From: Arabidopsis thaliana
Taxonomy: Eukaryota; Streptophyta; Magnoliopsida; Brassicales; Brassicaceae
Assembly: GCF_000001735.4 (NCBI RefSeq)
Contig: NC_003074.8
Coordinates: 11,966,101-12,030,100 of the forward strand
Reading direction: 5' to 3'
Length of the DNA stretch: 64,000 bases
Of the stretch, positions 35,801 to 47,499 are shown in pieces. The translations under genes were made by a program, and so were the position numbers. Positions within the stretch are counted from its first letter, which is position 1. Every line of letters begins with the position of its first letter. The notes beneath the pieces are model-generated. The model saw nothing but the letters and a program-made list of their open reading frames with translations. It did not search any database and had not been told where the DNA came from.

Positions 35801-37571
35801 GCGATTACTTCCATTTATCTTTGCTGAACTCCTTGACCGGAATGTCCACCTTGCACTATCAGGTACAATATATACTTACTATTTTTTATTCCAACATTTT
35901 TTTAATCTAATCATTTAACTTGCACATATATTTTAGGAATTGGAGCATTTTTCCGAGATCTATGTTCGAAATTTTACAGACAAGTCGCGTCCAAATTCTC
36001 AAACAGAACATAGTTTTAATCATCTGTAACTTGGAAAAGATCTTTCCACCATCATTTTTTGATGTTATGGAACACTTACCTATCCATCTCCCATACGAAG
36101 CTGAATTGGGTGGCCCAGTCCAATATAGGTGGATGTACCCATTCGAGAGGTTTTTCAAAAAGTTGAAAGGAAAAGCAAAGAACAAAAGATATGCTGCAGG
36201 TTCAATTGTTGAGTCATATATCAATTACGAGATTGCTTATTTTTCAGACCACTACTTTGCCGATCATATTCAAACAAAATCAAGGTAAATATATTTAATT
36301 ATTTAACGATTAGATATTCTTCGATATTAATTCACTTACATGGATCAGGTTAACAAGATTCAATGAAGGTGAAGTTCCTGTATATCATGTCCCTGGAGTA
36401 CCTTATATATTTATGCACGTCGGCCGTCTAAGTGGTGAAATGCATGTAGATTGGCTTTCAGAGAAAGACTACCAAAGCGCACATGCATATGTTTTAAGAA
36501 ATTGTGACTATTTTAAACCATTTGAGAGGTATTTTTAATCACTCGTTGTTTGTAAATTTTCACTAAGATCACTTTGATAAATTTTTCTTCGTTTGTAAAT
36601 GTAGTATGTTCGAAGATTATCTTTCTGCCAAATATCCATGCTTGCGCGAAAAAGAACTCTACGCGAGAAGAGCGGAAGAATATCATCTATGGGTTAAAGA
36701 ATATGTAAGTCTACCTCAATTTTGGTTCATTCGAAAGGTGATCATTTAATATATACTAATTGATATTGTTTATCTATTATGTAGGTAACATACTGGAACA
36801 CTACTTCTCCATTTCCTACTTGGGTTCAAGAGATTGTGCAAGGACCTTTGAACAAGGTTAAAACTTGGCCAATGTATTTCACAAGAGGATATTTGTTTCA
36901 TACGCAAAATCACGGCGCTGGACGAAAGACATGTAACTATGGGGTCTGTGTTAAAGGTGAAAATTACGCTGATTCATCTGATGAACCGGATTTCTAAGGT
37001 ACCTTAACTGATATTATAGAACTCGAGTATGAGGGTATCGTCAATTTGAGGATCACACTTTTTAAGTGTAAGTGGTATGACCCAAAGATCGGGAGAGGCA
37101 CTCGACGAAGCCATGGTGGCGTTGTAGACGTTCTATCTACGAGGAAATACAATAAATACGAGCCATTTATTCTTGGTACGTAATTATTCTGAAGTCCAAA
37201 ATACGTTTCTTTGTTAATTATTAATAATTTGTCTTTGAGATATGTGTACAGGATCTCAAGCAGATCAAGTTTGTTATATTCTGTATCCATATACGAAGAA
37301 ACCAAAGAACATTTGGCTCAATGTTCTAAAAGTCAATCCGAGGGGAAACATTTCTGGAGAATATGAAAACAATGATCCAACTCTTTTGCAAACAGAAAAT
37401 GATGATGATGTTTTGCTCACTACAATTGAAGATCTTGTACTTGAAACTCCGGTAGCCAACTTAAACCCAATAATCCTTGATTACGATGTCGGGGATGCTG
37501 AACCAGAAGACGAATTCCGATGTAATTTATCGTCCTCGGACGAAGATGAAGTAGAAGATGAAGATGTATAA
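32820..37571 (+). pseudogene. CACTA transposase (TNPD-like, Transposase_21), decayed
   Basis: The reading starts at 32820 (MARNYNYGGTGGFYRDWM) but meets TAA at 33065 within SSHLFS-GFMSDYYVWY. After the hAT MITE it resumes (EEPVCNHSNKFYDLLEGA) and is broken again near 34300-34690. The long frame 34698-35863 holds the core Transposase_21 region (LCTDGFNPFGMSRNHSLWP, then CPVCMES with zinc-ligand-like Cys pairs, and HNIDMMHTKKNFLDN). After an intron (about 35864-35935) a DUF4218-type block follows with a one-base frameshift near 35985 (FPPSFFDVMEHLPIHLPYEAE). Further exons around 36350-36990 lead to a DUF4216-type block (36994-37200) and an acidic C-terminus ending at 37571. The order is normal for plant CACTA transposases; the breaks make it non-functional. 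Confidence 0.9.
33265..34176. mobile_element. hAT MITE with 8-bp TSD inside the CACTA transposase gene
   Basis: Perfect 11-bp inverted ends TAGCCCTGTAA (33273-33283 and 34158-34168) flanked by ATGATAGT on both sides (33265-33272 and 34169-34176). The element is 896 bp. Both ends are dense in GGATCCGG/TATCCGGAT words, which give long imperfect palindromes. Frames such as 33220-33486 and 34000-34209 are by-products of these repeats. It interrupts the 5' part of the transposase reading. Confidence 0.93.
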
Positions 37572-37674
37572 CTGTGTGAATATATGTATAATTATTTGAA
37601 TAAATATTAGAATGAATTTTGTTTCATAATATCATTGCACTTTTTTATGATATACAAATATTTCATAAAAATTT

Positions 37675-38060
37675 GGGGCTTTTAAATTTCGAGGCCCAAA
37701 CCCATTAGTATAGGCGTCTATACTGCGACTAAATACCGAGACAAGTTTGTTTTGTGGGCTTCTAAATTTCGGGGCCCAAACCCATTATTATCGGCGACAA
37801 TATTGCGACTATTGGCCGACAAATGTTTGGTATTTTGGGCTTCTAAATGTTGAAGCCTAAACCCAGTAATAATTTATGACCAAGATGCGACTATGTTCCG
37901 ACTAGTTTTGATTTGTTGGGCTTTGAAATTTTGAAGCCCAAACCCAGTATAATTGGCGACAAAATTGCGACTATTCAACGATACTTATTTGATTAGTTGG
38001 GCTTCAAAATTTCGAGGCCCAAACCCAAATGAATATGCGACAATTATGCGACTATTATGC
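37675..38060 (+). promoter_or_regulatory. Five ~81-bp repeats upstream of the CACTA TNPA-like gene
   Basis: Repeats begin at about 37675, 37756, 37836, 37917 and 37999. Each has a TGGGCTTC...GAGGCCCAAACCCA block able to form a short hairpin, then a GCGACTA word like those of the element's subterminal regions. They fill the space between the end of the transposase gene and the start of the second gene, so they are probably that gene's promoter region. Confidence 0.6.
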
Positions 38061-38486
38061 GACTTCTATTGTGTTGAAAACCCTAAATCGAGTCATTTCT
38101 CTTCGAGCCAAACACTTAGCCATTTCTTCGATCCAACTTCCTCTTCTTCTTCTTCTTCGTCTCGAAAACCCTAATACCCAATTCTCTTTGTTCTTCATCT
38201 CTCAAACCCTAATCCCTAGTTCTTATTCTCGCTCTTCTTCATTCCTCAAAACCCTAATCCCAATTCTCGATCTGCTTCCTCTCTCAAACCCTAATCCCAA
38301 TTCTCTTTGTTCTTCATCTCTCAAACCCTAATCCCCAAAATCTCGATCCTTTCTCCTTCTAAGATCGATCTTCTTCTTCTTCTGCTAAGATCGATCGATC
38401 TTCTTCGATCTCTCACCTTCAACCTCTTCGATCTGCTTCGTCGTCTTCTTCTTCTTCTCTTCAATCTTTTCATTTGGCTCACTATC

Positions 38487-40967
38487 ATGCCTATCGCCGG
38501 TCGAGGTGGCTCCCGAAAGCGTAAGACGACGCCGAACGTCACTCAGAGAGCCGGCACCGTCGGATCAAGACCTGCAAATCTTCCTCCCCAATACAACTTC
38601 ACTCCGGCGCCGGCGGTTCAAGTTCCTGCGACGGAGCCGGCTCAACCACAGCATCAAGCTCCTCCGCCTCTATCTGAAGAGGTCCACTACACTCCGCCGC
38701 CAACAGCGCCACCTCAGCAAACTCCTCCTCAGTCGAGAGATTCAGACGCTCCAGCAAACAGCCACCCTTCGTCTCAAGGGAACAACTTCCAAGAGGAAGT
38801 TCCTGGGACATTGCCGGAGCTACAAGAAGACTCGGCGGTGGCTCTGCAAGCGACACTCTCCGTGCCAAACAGGGAGCAGTGGTGTTGTGTCTTGTCTCCG
38901 ATTCCCAAACCTAAAACCGAGTGGTATGTTCTCTTCCTCTATTTTATTCTAGTGTTCTTAGCCTGTGTAGTGTAACTCGTGTTATGGTCTGTAGAATGGC
39001 TTGTTGTGGAACATAGTTGTGAATGATGGTTGTTGGAATTGGATGTTTGTTAGGGTTTGTGTAACATAGTAGAATCTGCCTTTGTTCTAAACTCGTGTGT
39101 GATCTTGTTAAGTTCTTTACTGTGTCTATAATCTTGTTAAGTTATTTATTGTGTTCTGTTGTGAATCATGAACATAATTGTGGAACATTTGTTGATTGTT
39201 GAACTTAGCATGTTTTCGGCTTTGAGATTAAGGATCTGTCTTTGTTCTATACTTGTCTATAATCTTGTTAAGTTATTTATTGTGTTCTGTTGTGAATCAT
39301 GAACATAATTGTGGAACATTTGTTGATTGTTGAACTTAGCATGTTTTCGGCTTTGACATTGAGGATCTGTCTTTGTTCTATACTTGTCTATAATCTTGTT
39401 AAGTTATTTATTGTGTTCTATTGTGAATCATGAACATAATTGTGGAACATTTGTTGATTGTTGAACTTAGCATGTTTTCGGCTTTGATATTGAGGATCTG
39501 TCTTTGTTCTATACTTGTCTAGAATCGTGTTAAGTTATTTACTGTGTGTGATCTTGTTATGTTGACTATTGTGTTCTCTGTGTGATCTTGTCGGCTTATA
39601 CTTGTCTAGAATCTTGTAGAATCTGCCTTTGTTCAATTATATAGTCTGCTGTAGTTGTAGTGTTTTGGATTTTAAACATGTTTACTTTCTGTCTGTGTTG
39701 CATGTGTTTGGAGGTTTACTCGCGACAGAGGATCTAAATTGGTTAGAAAGATCACACGGATTTTTACTCAAAAGTTCAATGCTCCCTACTATAATTGGTC
39801 CTGTGTGCCATTGGATAAAAGAGAAAGATTGTTTTTAGAGTTTGCGGTAAGCTTCTTGTATTTCTCCAACTTTCATTAGACTGTACTATTTAATCTGTCA
39901 TTTGTTCACTAACTTCACACTTTTTTTTGTAGAAAACTCACCACTGGGATCCCTTAATAACAGGGACAGTCCAATACTACTTCAATGAGATCGTTAAGAG
40001 GCGCTTGAAGGACATGGTTAGCACCGCAAGGAGAACTCGAGAGCAGCCTCCATGGATTGGAGAAACTCTGTGGAGAACCATGTGCGACTACTGGGACACA
40101 GAAGAGGCACAGAAAAGGAGTAAGACCTATTCCAAAGCTCGTCTCTCTGACCGTAACGGTCTCGGTCCTCACGTCCACTACTCTGGGCCAAAATCTTTCC
40201 AAAAAATCCAAGATGAATTGGTAAGTGTTTCTGCAATCTTCCCATGTGTTTTAGTGATGTTCGTTTAACTGTGTGTGATGTTTAGTCTGTTGATAGTAAT
40301 GAAGCTTGTGATCTGTGTTTGCAGGAAGAAAAAATGGGAAGACCTGTCCCTCTTGGTGAGGTGTTCATCTAGACACACACTAAGTCGGATGGGACTTATG
40401 TTGATCAGAAGGCAGAGAAGATTGCTCTGGTGTATGAGCAGAATGTGAGAGAGAAGCTGTCTGAACTAGAGGCGGCTGCTTTTGCTGTGTCTGATGGCTC
40501 TTCACGTCCTCGGGATCTCACACTAGATGAGTATACAACCATATTTCTTGAGGTAAGATGTTCTTTGTCTTTTTTAGAGTGTTAGAGACATTTAGGATCT
40601 GTCACTAATTATCTTCCTCTTTATTTCTTGTAGTCCACAGAAAGGCTGTCTTAAAGAAACTCTAGGCAGTGCCAACCGCCAACTCCCCGGAGACTCAACC
40701 TTTAAAGCCTTAGAAGAACGGCTGCAGGAAGCTCAGCGGCAAATTGAAGAACAGGCTGCATATAACGAGAAGCGAGATGCTGAGATTGCTGCCCGAGAAG
40801 CCGAGACAGCCCGAGTCACAGCTGAGGAAAAGGACAAGCTCGATCACTTGTCCTTAGTCGAGAAGTATCTTCGCCAAACCGATCCGCAGTTCTTGGACTT
40901 CATTGCCACACACTCTTCCACATCCACAGAGCGTATCCCAATTACTCCCCCATCTAATGATCCATAG
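38487..40967 (+). pseudogene. CACTA second gene (TNPA-like, Transposase_24), decayed
   Basis: Exons fit 38487-38923, 39714-39846, 39933-40220, 40325-40552 and 40634-40967. The start MPIAGRGGSRKRKTTPN leads into a Pro/Gln-rich low-complexity region. The conserved part follows: FTRDRGSKLVRKITRIF, KTHHWDPLITGTVQYYFNE, and a W-rich block (PPWIGETLWRTMCDYW). Then come SDRNGLGPHVHYSGPKSF and THTKSDGTYVDQKAEKI, the usual plant Ptta/En/Spm protein. The end is a coiled-coil-like Glu/Gln/Arg-rich segment. Breaks: in-frame TAG at 40370-40372, and a one-base shift near 40650. TNPA-type proteins bind the subterminal repeats. Confidence 0.85.
39120..39545 (+). repeat. 131-bp tandem repeat in an intron of the TNPA-like gene
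   Basis: GTTAAGTTATTTA recurs at 39136, 39267, 39398 and 39529, exactly 131 bp apart. Copies are nearly identical over words such as GTGAATCATGAACATAATTG. The repeat lies in the 0.8-kb first intron. Confidence 0.9.
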
Positions 40968-41164
40968 AATTTAGGTTTCCAAACACTAGTTGTATCTTTC
41001 AATAAGTTGTATGTTTGAACAAGATAATTTTATGTTTTGAACTTGATTTTCAATATATGAGCAGTGTTTTTTCATATTTTATAGCATATCAATAACAAAC
41101 AAGAACAATCGATGAACAAACAAGAACAACAAGAAACCCAACAATTGATGACCAAATCTTTATT

Positions 41165-41760
41165 CGGACCAAACTATTAGTCGCAAAAAAGTAGTAAATA
41201 AGTAGCAATATAGTCGCAGAATAGTCGTTAATTAGTCACATAACTTTACGACAATCATAAGACTAAACAAATTAGTCATAAAAGAATCGTAAAACAGACG
41301 TCCAATAGTCGTATATACTTATACGACTATGTTATGACAAAAAGTTTCAAATCCTTGGTAAAGTACTTTTAATCGTCAAAGAGTCGCCGAATCGTCGTAA
41401 ACATATTTACGACTATTTTACGACAACTGAAAACATACCCAGGGTTTAGAATATTTAATCGCAACATAATCGTAATGTCGTCGTACACTATTAACGACTA
41501 CTAAACGACTCCATGTTCTCACACGCTCTGTACAGTACAAATAATCGTAGGATGGTCGTCAATTAGTCGCCGACATAGTACGACTACGTAACGACGATCT
41601 TTCACTGTTTAGTCAGTTGTCGTATTATTGTCGTTGACCAACGACTAATTAACGACTACTGTTCTTAGCGACTATGGATTAATGACTACAGTCATTAGTC
41701 GCAAATTAGTCGTATTATCTTTAGTTACGACTACTAAACGACTGACTTGTAGGTCGTCAA
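41165..41760. repeat. CACTA 3' subterminal repeat region
   Basis: Dense ACGACTA/TAGTCGT/TAGTCGC words in both orientations, denser and longer than at the 5' end, leading to the terminal inverted repeat. Confidence 0.75.
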
Positions 41761-42136
41761 TCACCTGTTTTCTTGTAGTGTAAGACTGGCAACAAATGGA
41801 GGTAGATCGATGGAAGTAGACTGCTAGAATCTTCGGTAAAACTAGCAGTCAAGCACATATGAAGGTGGACCGCTGGAAGTAGACTGCCAAATCTTCGGTA
41901 AAATTGGCAGTCAAGCACATATGGAGGTGGACCGCTGGAAGTTGACCGCCAGAATCGCAACATTAACTTCTCTCGCCCGTTTTGACACGAGCAAGCCCAA
42001 AACTATCCAATCCCGTCACAAGTACCTAAAACCTGCAAAAGACTCAAGACACAACCAAAAGACTCAAAAAACGGACTACGACACGATAAATGACTCAAAA
42101 CAAAGGGACCTAAGACACCAAAAACACAACATATCA

Positions 42137-42150
42137 ACTCCCCCCAACTT
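42137..42150 (-). other. Athila polypurine tract
   Basis: Read on the minus strand the sequence is AAGTTGGGGGGAGT, directly before the LTR start TGATATGTTGTG. This is the expected priming site for plus-strand DNA synthesis. Confidence 0.75.
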
Positions 42151-43795
42151 AGATCTTTGCTTGTCCTCAAGGAAAACAAAAAATCTTTATAAGGAAAAGA
42201 GGTTTGAAAACACGAGAATTCATATTTTCTTTGGATCATGCTCTTATCAATTGCTTGCAAACCACCATCACAAAATTCATCAAACCGTTCTAGACTGTAC
42301 TTTGCCAAAGCCGTAGTGACAAAATTAAGTCCCAAGATCTAAAAGAACTTTCAGAATCATATAACTTAACCTGTTAACATTCATTAGCAGAGGCGTGTAC
42401 TCTCACAATGGGGGTATCGAACCTGTTATGGGCTTGGTAGGAAGGCCATTATTTGGTGGCTCAAGTGTTTCGGGTTCTCAAACAGTGTAAAGTGGATGCA
42501 TGTCATTATGCAAAATCACAGTGAGACACAGACCAATTAGGAGGTACATAGCTTCCCTTAAGTTCGAATCAAACCAACCAACACATTATCCCAATCAAAT
42601 CAATGAGTTCCTATGATGCTTATTTATATGAATAATAACAACTCGACATTTTCGGTTCCTTCATTCTCCTTTCCCGTTTTTTTTTCTTTCTAACGTTTTT
42701 TTTTTTTGAAAGACGGAGGAGTGGAACCGATGTCTAACAAAATGTGCATCATGCAGAACTCAAACAGCATAACATCTCATACCCATGAATAAATATAACA
42801 TCTAAACTATAATGGTCAAATCTCATCCCATATGAACAACCAGCAAACTACAACTCACTATCGTAGCAAGAAAGCTATGTTGGTCCGTATACTCCGTAGT
42901 TTTCGCACATGGATGCATATCATAATGAATTTATAAGAGTGCATGAGGTTTCAAACAATGGGTGGGGGAACAAGTGTGGTACTAGACTAAAAATGAGTCT
43001 AGTCATTCAGAATTAGCAAAGAGTGATAAAAATGATGCAAACAAGACTCTGAATGTATGATCCATTACATGATTCTCAAGCCTCTAAGTGAGATAAATTA
43101 AGTCCAGATTAAGGTCAAGTATATAAGATAAAACTCAATTCATCCAAATTTCAAAGAGATAAGGACTACTATAAAGCGATCTAGTGATGGATTTTCCTGA
43201 CCTTTCAAGTTATCGAATAATGCTAAATGGTCTCAAGGCAATGAAATCAAGCATGATGCAATTCCCTAAGAAAAGATCACAGTTCTCATAACATTTTGAC
43301 TCAATAAAAAGACACGGTTTTGACTCGATAAAAAAAAAGGACTAACTCGAACAAAAGCAACAAAACAAACAACCAAAGCAAACTCGATTAGTAGACAAAT
43401 GACATCCTCCCCCCCCCCTCCCCCCTCCCCCAACTTGCTTCACACCGTCTCGATGTGAAAACAATTCGAAAAGAAGTTGCTAGACATACTCAAAAGGAAA
43501 CAAGAAAGAACAAAGATGAAGGTATGTAAAGAGAATACATGGTGGGTTGCCTCCCACTAAGCGCTTGTTTTATGTCACTAGCTTGACCGGATTCTTGTGA
43601 ATCAATGGGCACGAGTGCGGAACTTGCTCCACAACAAGGTCCCCAATCATTCAGCTTCGACTTTAGAACTTTACCAACCACACTTCACAACTTTTCTACC
43701 TTTCTATTTTCACTCCGAATTGAGAATGCTCCTAGCTTTGGTGAAAGGTTTCGAGGTTCCCTTACACTGCACCTTATACTCGATGGTGTCTCCTA
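42151..43795 (-). other. Athila 3' internal non-coding region
   Basis: No protein domain seen. It includes a C/T tract with long C-runs at 43411-43436. The minus-strand phrase AAGCGCTTAGTGGGAGGC near 43550 is one I recall from 3' regions of plant Ty3 elements. RT and integrase, expected between here and the protease, are missing. Confidence 0.55.
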
Positions 43796-43799
43796 CACA

Positions 43800-44420
43800 C
43801 TACAGTGGTATCAAGGTCACATGAGGGTCTTTTGTGTCTCCATCCAGGACTTCCTCAACATCATTCAACTCAATGCAATCCTTTACACATTCAGCACCAG
43901 GCTCATCATTTGTGTCTATAAAGAATGCATGACCTTCAATTGTGAGATTTTTCCTTGTCTTTCTCATGTCAAACTCCAAAGCATAGTCCCCAATTTGCAG
44001 GTTGATCGTGCTTATTCTCACATCAATTATAACTCCTGCAATGTTTAAGAATGGCCTACCAAGAATGAGAGGATCATGTGGTTCCTTATCAAGTTCCAAG
44101 ATAACAAAATCAGTTGGAATGTAGAAATTTCCAACTCTAACATGCACATTCTCCGCCAATCCCACTGGATATCCCACAGAAAGAGGCATCAAATTAATTG
44201 ATGTGATGCCTAGGCGCTTTGACATAGAAAGAGGCATCAAATTAACTCCAGCTCATAAATCAGAAAGAAATCTCTCAAACATAGACTTTCCAATCCGGCA
44301 AGGTAAAACAAAACTTCCTGGATCACCGAGTTCCTCGGGAATAGTAGCTGGAGGGATGGCACTACATGTACTGACCATCTCTTTCCCAGCTAACACCTCT
44401 ACTGCATCAGTGAGCTAAGA
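43800..44420 (-). pseudogene. Athila-type aspartic protease domain
   Basis: Minus strand: SFVLPCRIGKSMFERFLSDL, then a TGA stop where Gly of the catalytic D-L-G-A is expected, then AGVNLMPLSMSKRLG. This is followed by GNFYIPTDFVILELD and DPLILGRPFLNIAGVIIDV, the flap and C-terminal part of Athila retropepsins. The stop inside the active site makes the copy inactive. Confidence 0.8.
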
Positions 44421-44939
44421 TTCCTTCTGTTGTCTCTCAGACTCCTCCAGCTAAGCATACTCTTCTCCTTTGGACATCAACTTAACCCCTTCCTCATTGC
44501 TCCTCTTGTTGGACAAGATATCTTTCAAGTAATTTCTGTAGGTTGGAACATGGAGAACCAATTGTAAGAAAGGGAGTCTGACATACAACTGTTTCATGAT
44601 CTGTCTTCCTCAAAGCGTGCATACTCTTTCTTCTTTTAAATCTGTCTTGCACGGCCTGGAAATGGCAACTTAGGGGGATATAGGGTGGCGGCTCCACAAA
44701 TAAAAGTTCATCATCCTCTGCAATCATTTCCTCCACAATTGTCTCAACAACGACAACATTAGTTTCCACCTGTTTGGCGAAATCAATCTCTCTAGGCTCT
44801 TCCTGGATCATAATAGCATAGCATTGCTCTTTACCCATGGGTTCTACTTTTCCAGAATGAGAACCAGCTGGTCGTAGAGAGGCAGAAACAATCAGAGAGA
44901 CCTGACTCTCAAGAGTCTTGACATGTGAGGTACTTTATA

Positions 44940-46203
44940 CTTGGCAGAATCTCGTATAATTGCTTGAACTAACTCACGAATATTGTGCTATAACCGTTGC
45001 TAACCGCCGAGTTATAGGGGCTTATGGACTAGAATCAAACTTGAACTTAATGCTTTGATCAATATGTCGTTACCATGTTCGGGCTCCTAGCCGTGAGGCA
45101 ACTAGGTAGCGAGGTACAGGGAGATTAGCTGGCTTCCACCTACTAGCCGTTAGGGTTAACCGAACTTGAATGAGTTTCGTATGTCTGAGAATTTGGAAGT
45201 AAACAAACCTAACCATGTTATCACCTGAATTGGAATCTAAACCTTTATTTGAACCATGTTGCCCGGAGAAAACCATGATGACCTAGCGCTTTCGTTTACT
45301 TGTTCTCAATTAGCTCTATAGCCTCATTTTCAGTCTTGGTCATGAAGTCCCCAATGCTAGCATTGTCTCTTGCCATCTTGTAGGCCTTGTCAACTCCCCT
45401 ATATAAAGTGCTAATTAATTTATCTCGTGGAAACCCATGATGAGGACACTCCCTATAGTAGTCCTTAAACCTCTCCCAAGCTTCATGGAATGACTCCTTG
45501 TTGGAAGCTATTGATCTTATTCCTTAGGACATGTGTCCTAAACTGCGTGAAGTACTGTCCCAAAAATGGAGCTTTGTAGTCTTCCCAATTTCTTAGATTT
45601 GTAGAGTCCAGTGACTTCAACTAGAGGTGGGCTTTGTCTGCCAAAGAGAATATAAATAGTCTACATTTGATAAGATCATCTGACACTCAATTTATTCTCG
45701 TTGTCCCACATATATCTTCAAAATTATCTAAATGATAGACCGGATTCTCACAGGAAAGACCATAAAACTGATTATGCTTCACAAGAGTCAACAACCCGAT
45801 CTTGATCTCAAAATCATTCCTGTTGATAGTGAGGTGTTGGTTCCTGTCTCGGAAAAATTCAAGATTGGGAGCATCGTGATCTCCTAGAGTTTGTCGAACA
45901 GGCGCAAGCCTAGCATTTAACGCGGCTAAATGAGCAGCATTAGCAGCAGCTACACGGACAACTCTTTCCACTAGCAGTAGGAGGATTAATGGCTTCAGGA
46001 GGTGGTGGATCCTGAAACTCTCCATGATGTTCTCCTTCAAATTGGAGTCCATCCTCATTCAGGAGATTCTTAGCAGCGGCACGGTCAACCATTTCAGCTT
46101 CTCTCTGCACTGATAACTGCTTCTTTTTCTTATTCTCTCTTTCAAACTTTCCGATATCCTCGTGGTAGTGTACTAGGTGTGATGAGCCTTGGCTATGGGT
46201 CAT
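44940..46203 (-). pseudogene. Athila-type gag
   Basis: The minus-strand frame from 46203 begins MTHSQGSSHLVHY. A shift in frame near 45950 leads to RVVRVAAANAAHLAALNARL and then NDFEIKIGLLTLVKHNQFYG, SCENPVYHLDNFEDICGTTR, the conserved start of Athila gag. Related sequence continues to about 45300 with stops. The regions from 44494 to 44838 probably belong to the gag C-terminus or linker. Confidence 0.75.
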
Positions 46204-46310
46204 ACACCTGAAAACACCAAAGAAAACATGGAAATGATAATCATTAACAGTAAATAAAAATGCTTTAGACTAAAAACTAATCCTAAATCTTTAGGTAACG
46301 CAATTTGTCC

Positions 46311-46328
46311 CCGACAACGGCGCCAACT
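46311..46328 (-). other. Athila primer-binding site
   Basis: On the minus strand TGGCGCCGTTGTCGGGGA follows the LTR end (…AACCAAGT). This matches the tRNA-Asp-type primer site used by Athila-like elements, with one difference from the usual GTTGCCGGGG. Confidence 0.8.
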
Positions 46329-47499
46329 TGGTTACTCGAGTAAATGCTCGATACACTTAACTGAAAGGTAGTATATGCAAGGTCAATCCACAAGGACCAA
46401 AGATACTCTAAAGATTTCCGAGACTCGTTCTTAGCTAAAGCGAAAAGGTTGTTTGTTTGGTTTTCTCGATTATAAATTAAAATGTAAGAAAATAAACGAT
46501 TAAAGTTATATAATAAAAAGCATTGAGCCATACGGTATTTCAGAGATCAATGATTAATGGAAATATTAGACAAGGAATTCAGCACAAAGAACCGTTCTCG
46601 AACATGAACACACGTTTAGACTAATTCTCTCTCAAGACATTAATCACTAAATTTGACTACTTGACTACTAAACTTTCATTTGTAATTTTCTACTCAAATT
46701 CGCATTAGAATTAGGTTCATTATTGTTGGCTAGAAATCCATTGCTCAATTCACATTGGTTCAGGCATTCTATCGAACACTTTTGATGCATAGAAAAGCCT
46801 AGAATCTAAAACAGGGTAATCAATCCTATTCTAGCATTAAGAACATGGGAATCAAAGAACTAAAAGATAAAGAACTCCAAACAACAATCAGACCATCAAT
46901 TTATTGAATCCCCTACTTAGAACCCTAAAACCCAATTAAGAGACTACTGGTTCATAGTAAAATAAACAACACAAAGAGTTGAAGAAGACATAAAAGATTA
47001 ATTAAATATAAAGAATAGGGATTAGAAATCTTCTCCAAAGTGTCAAAGAGGATGGATCCTTCTCCCAAAGTTGCTTACAAAGAAAAGCTCTAGAAAAGTT
47101 GTAGAAAAAGAAGCCTTGACAATGAAATTAGGTTTCTGGGGTTTTATACCCAAATATAGAAAATAGAAAATAAATTCGGTTAAAGAAAACCGAAACCGGC
47201 GGTCGAGCAACAAATGGAGGTAGACCGATGGAAGTAGACCGCCAGAATCTTCGGTAAGATTGGCAGTTGAGCAACAAATGAAGGTAGACCGATGGAAGTA
47301 GATTGCTAGAATCTTCGGTAAAACTGGCAGTCAAGCACATATGGAGGTGGACCGCTGGAAGTAGACCGCCAGAATCGTAAAAATTAACTCCTCTTGCCCG
47401 TTTTGACACGAGGAAGCCCAAAACTATCCAATCCCGTCACAAGTACTTAAAATCGCAAAAGACTTAATACACAACCAAAAACGTGTATATAAAATAAAA

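Larger units (their letters stand above)
32292..41782 (+). mobile_element. CACTA (En/Spm) DNA transposon with perfect ends
   Basis: The ends are CACTACAAGAAAACAGGT at 32295 and its exact inverse ending at 41779, flanked by TAA on both sides (32292-32294 and 41780-41782), the 3-bp target duplication of the superfamily. The element is 9485 bp. It contains a TNPD-like transposase gene, a TNPA-like second gene and subterminal repeats. Coding frames are broken, so it is probably not autonomous now, although its ends could still be moved by an active relative. It sits inside the left Athila LTR. Confidence 0.95.
31336..47483 (-). mobile_element. Athila-type Ty3 retrotransposon, gag-PR only, interrupted by a CACTA
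   Basis: Left LTR: 31336-42136, about 1.31 kb once the CACTA at 32295-41779 and one target copy are removed. Right LTR: 46329-47483, lacking its last ~85 bp. The internal region is only 4.2 kb. On the minus strand it runs from a primer-binding site next to the right LTR through gag and protease to a polypurine tract next to the left LTR. RT, RNase H and integrase are absent, so the element depended on enzymes of others. The LTRs share CTCGATACACTTAAC and a ~66-bp internal repeat with GAAGTAGACCGCCAGAATC. Confidence 0.85.

Noticed and set aside
38307..38975. Overlapping frames around the Pro-rich region of the TNPA-like gene
   Set aside because: Only the frame from 38487 connects by splicing to the conserved Transposase_24 exons.
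43411..43436. C-rich tract as the main Athila polypurine tract
   Set aside because: The tract adjoining the LTR end at 42137 is in the right place; this one is 1.3 kb inside and not next to an LTR.
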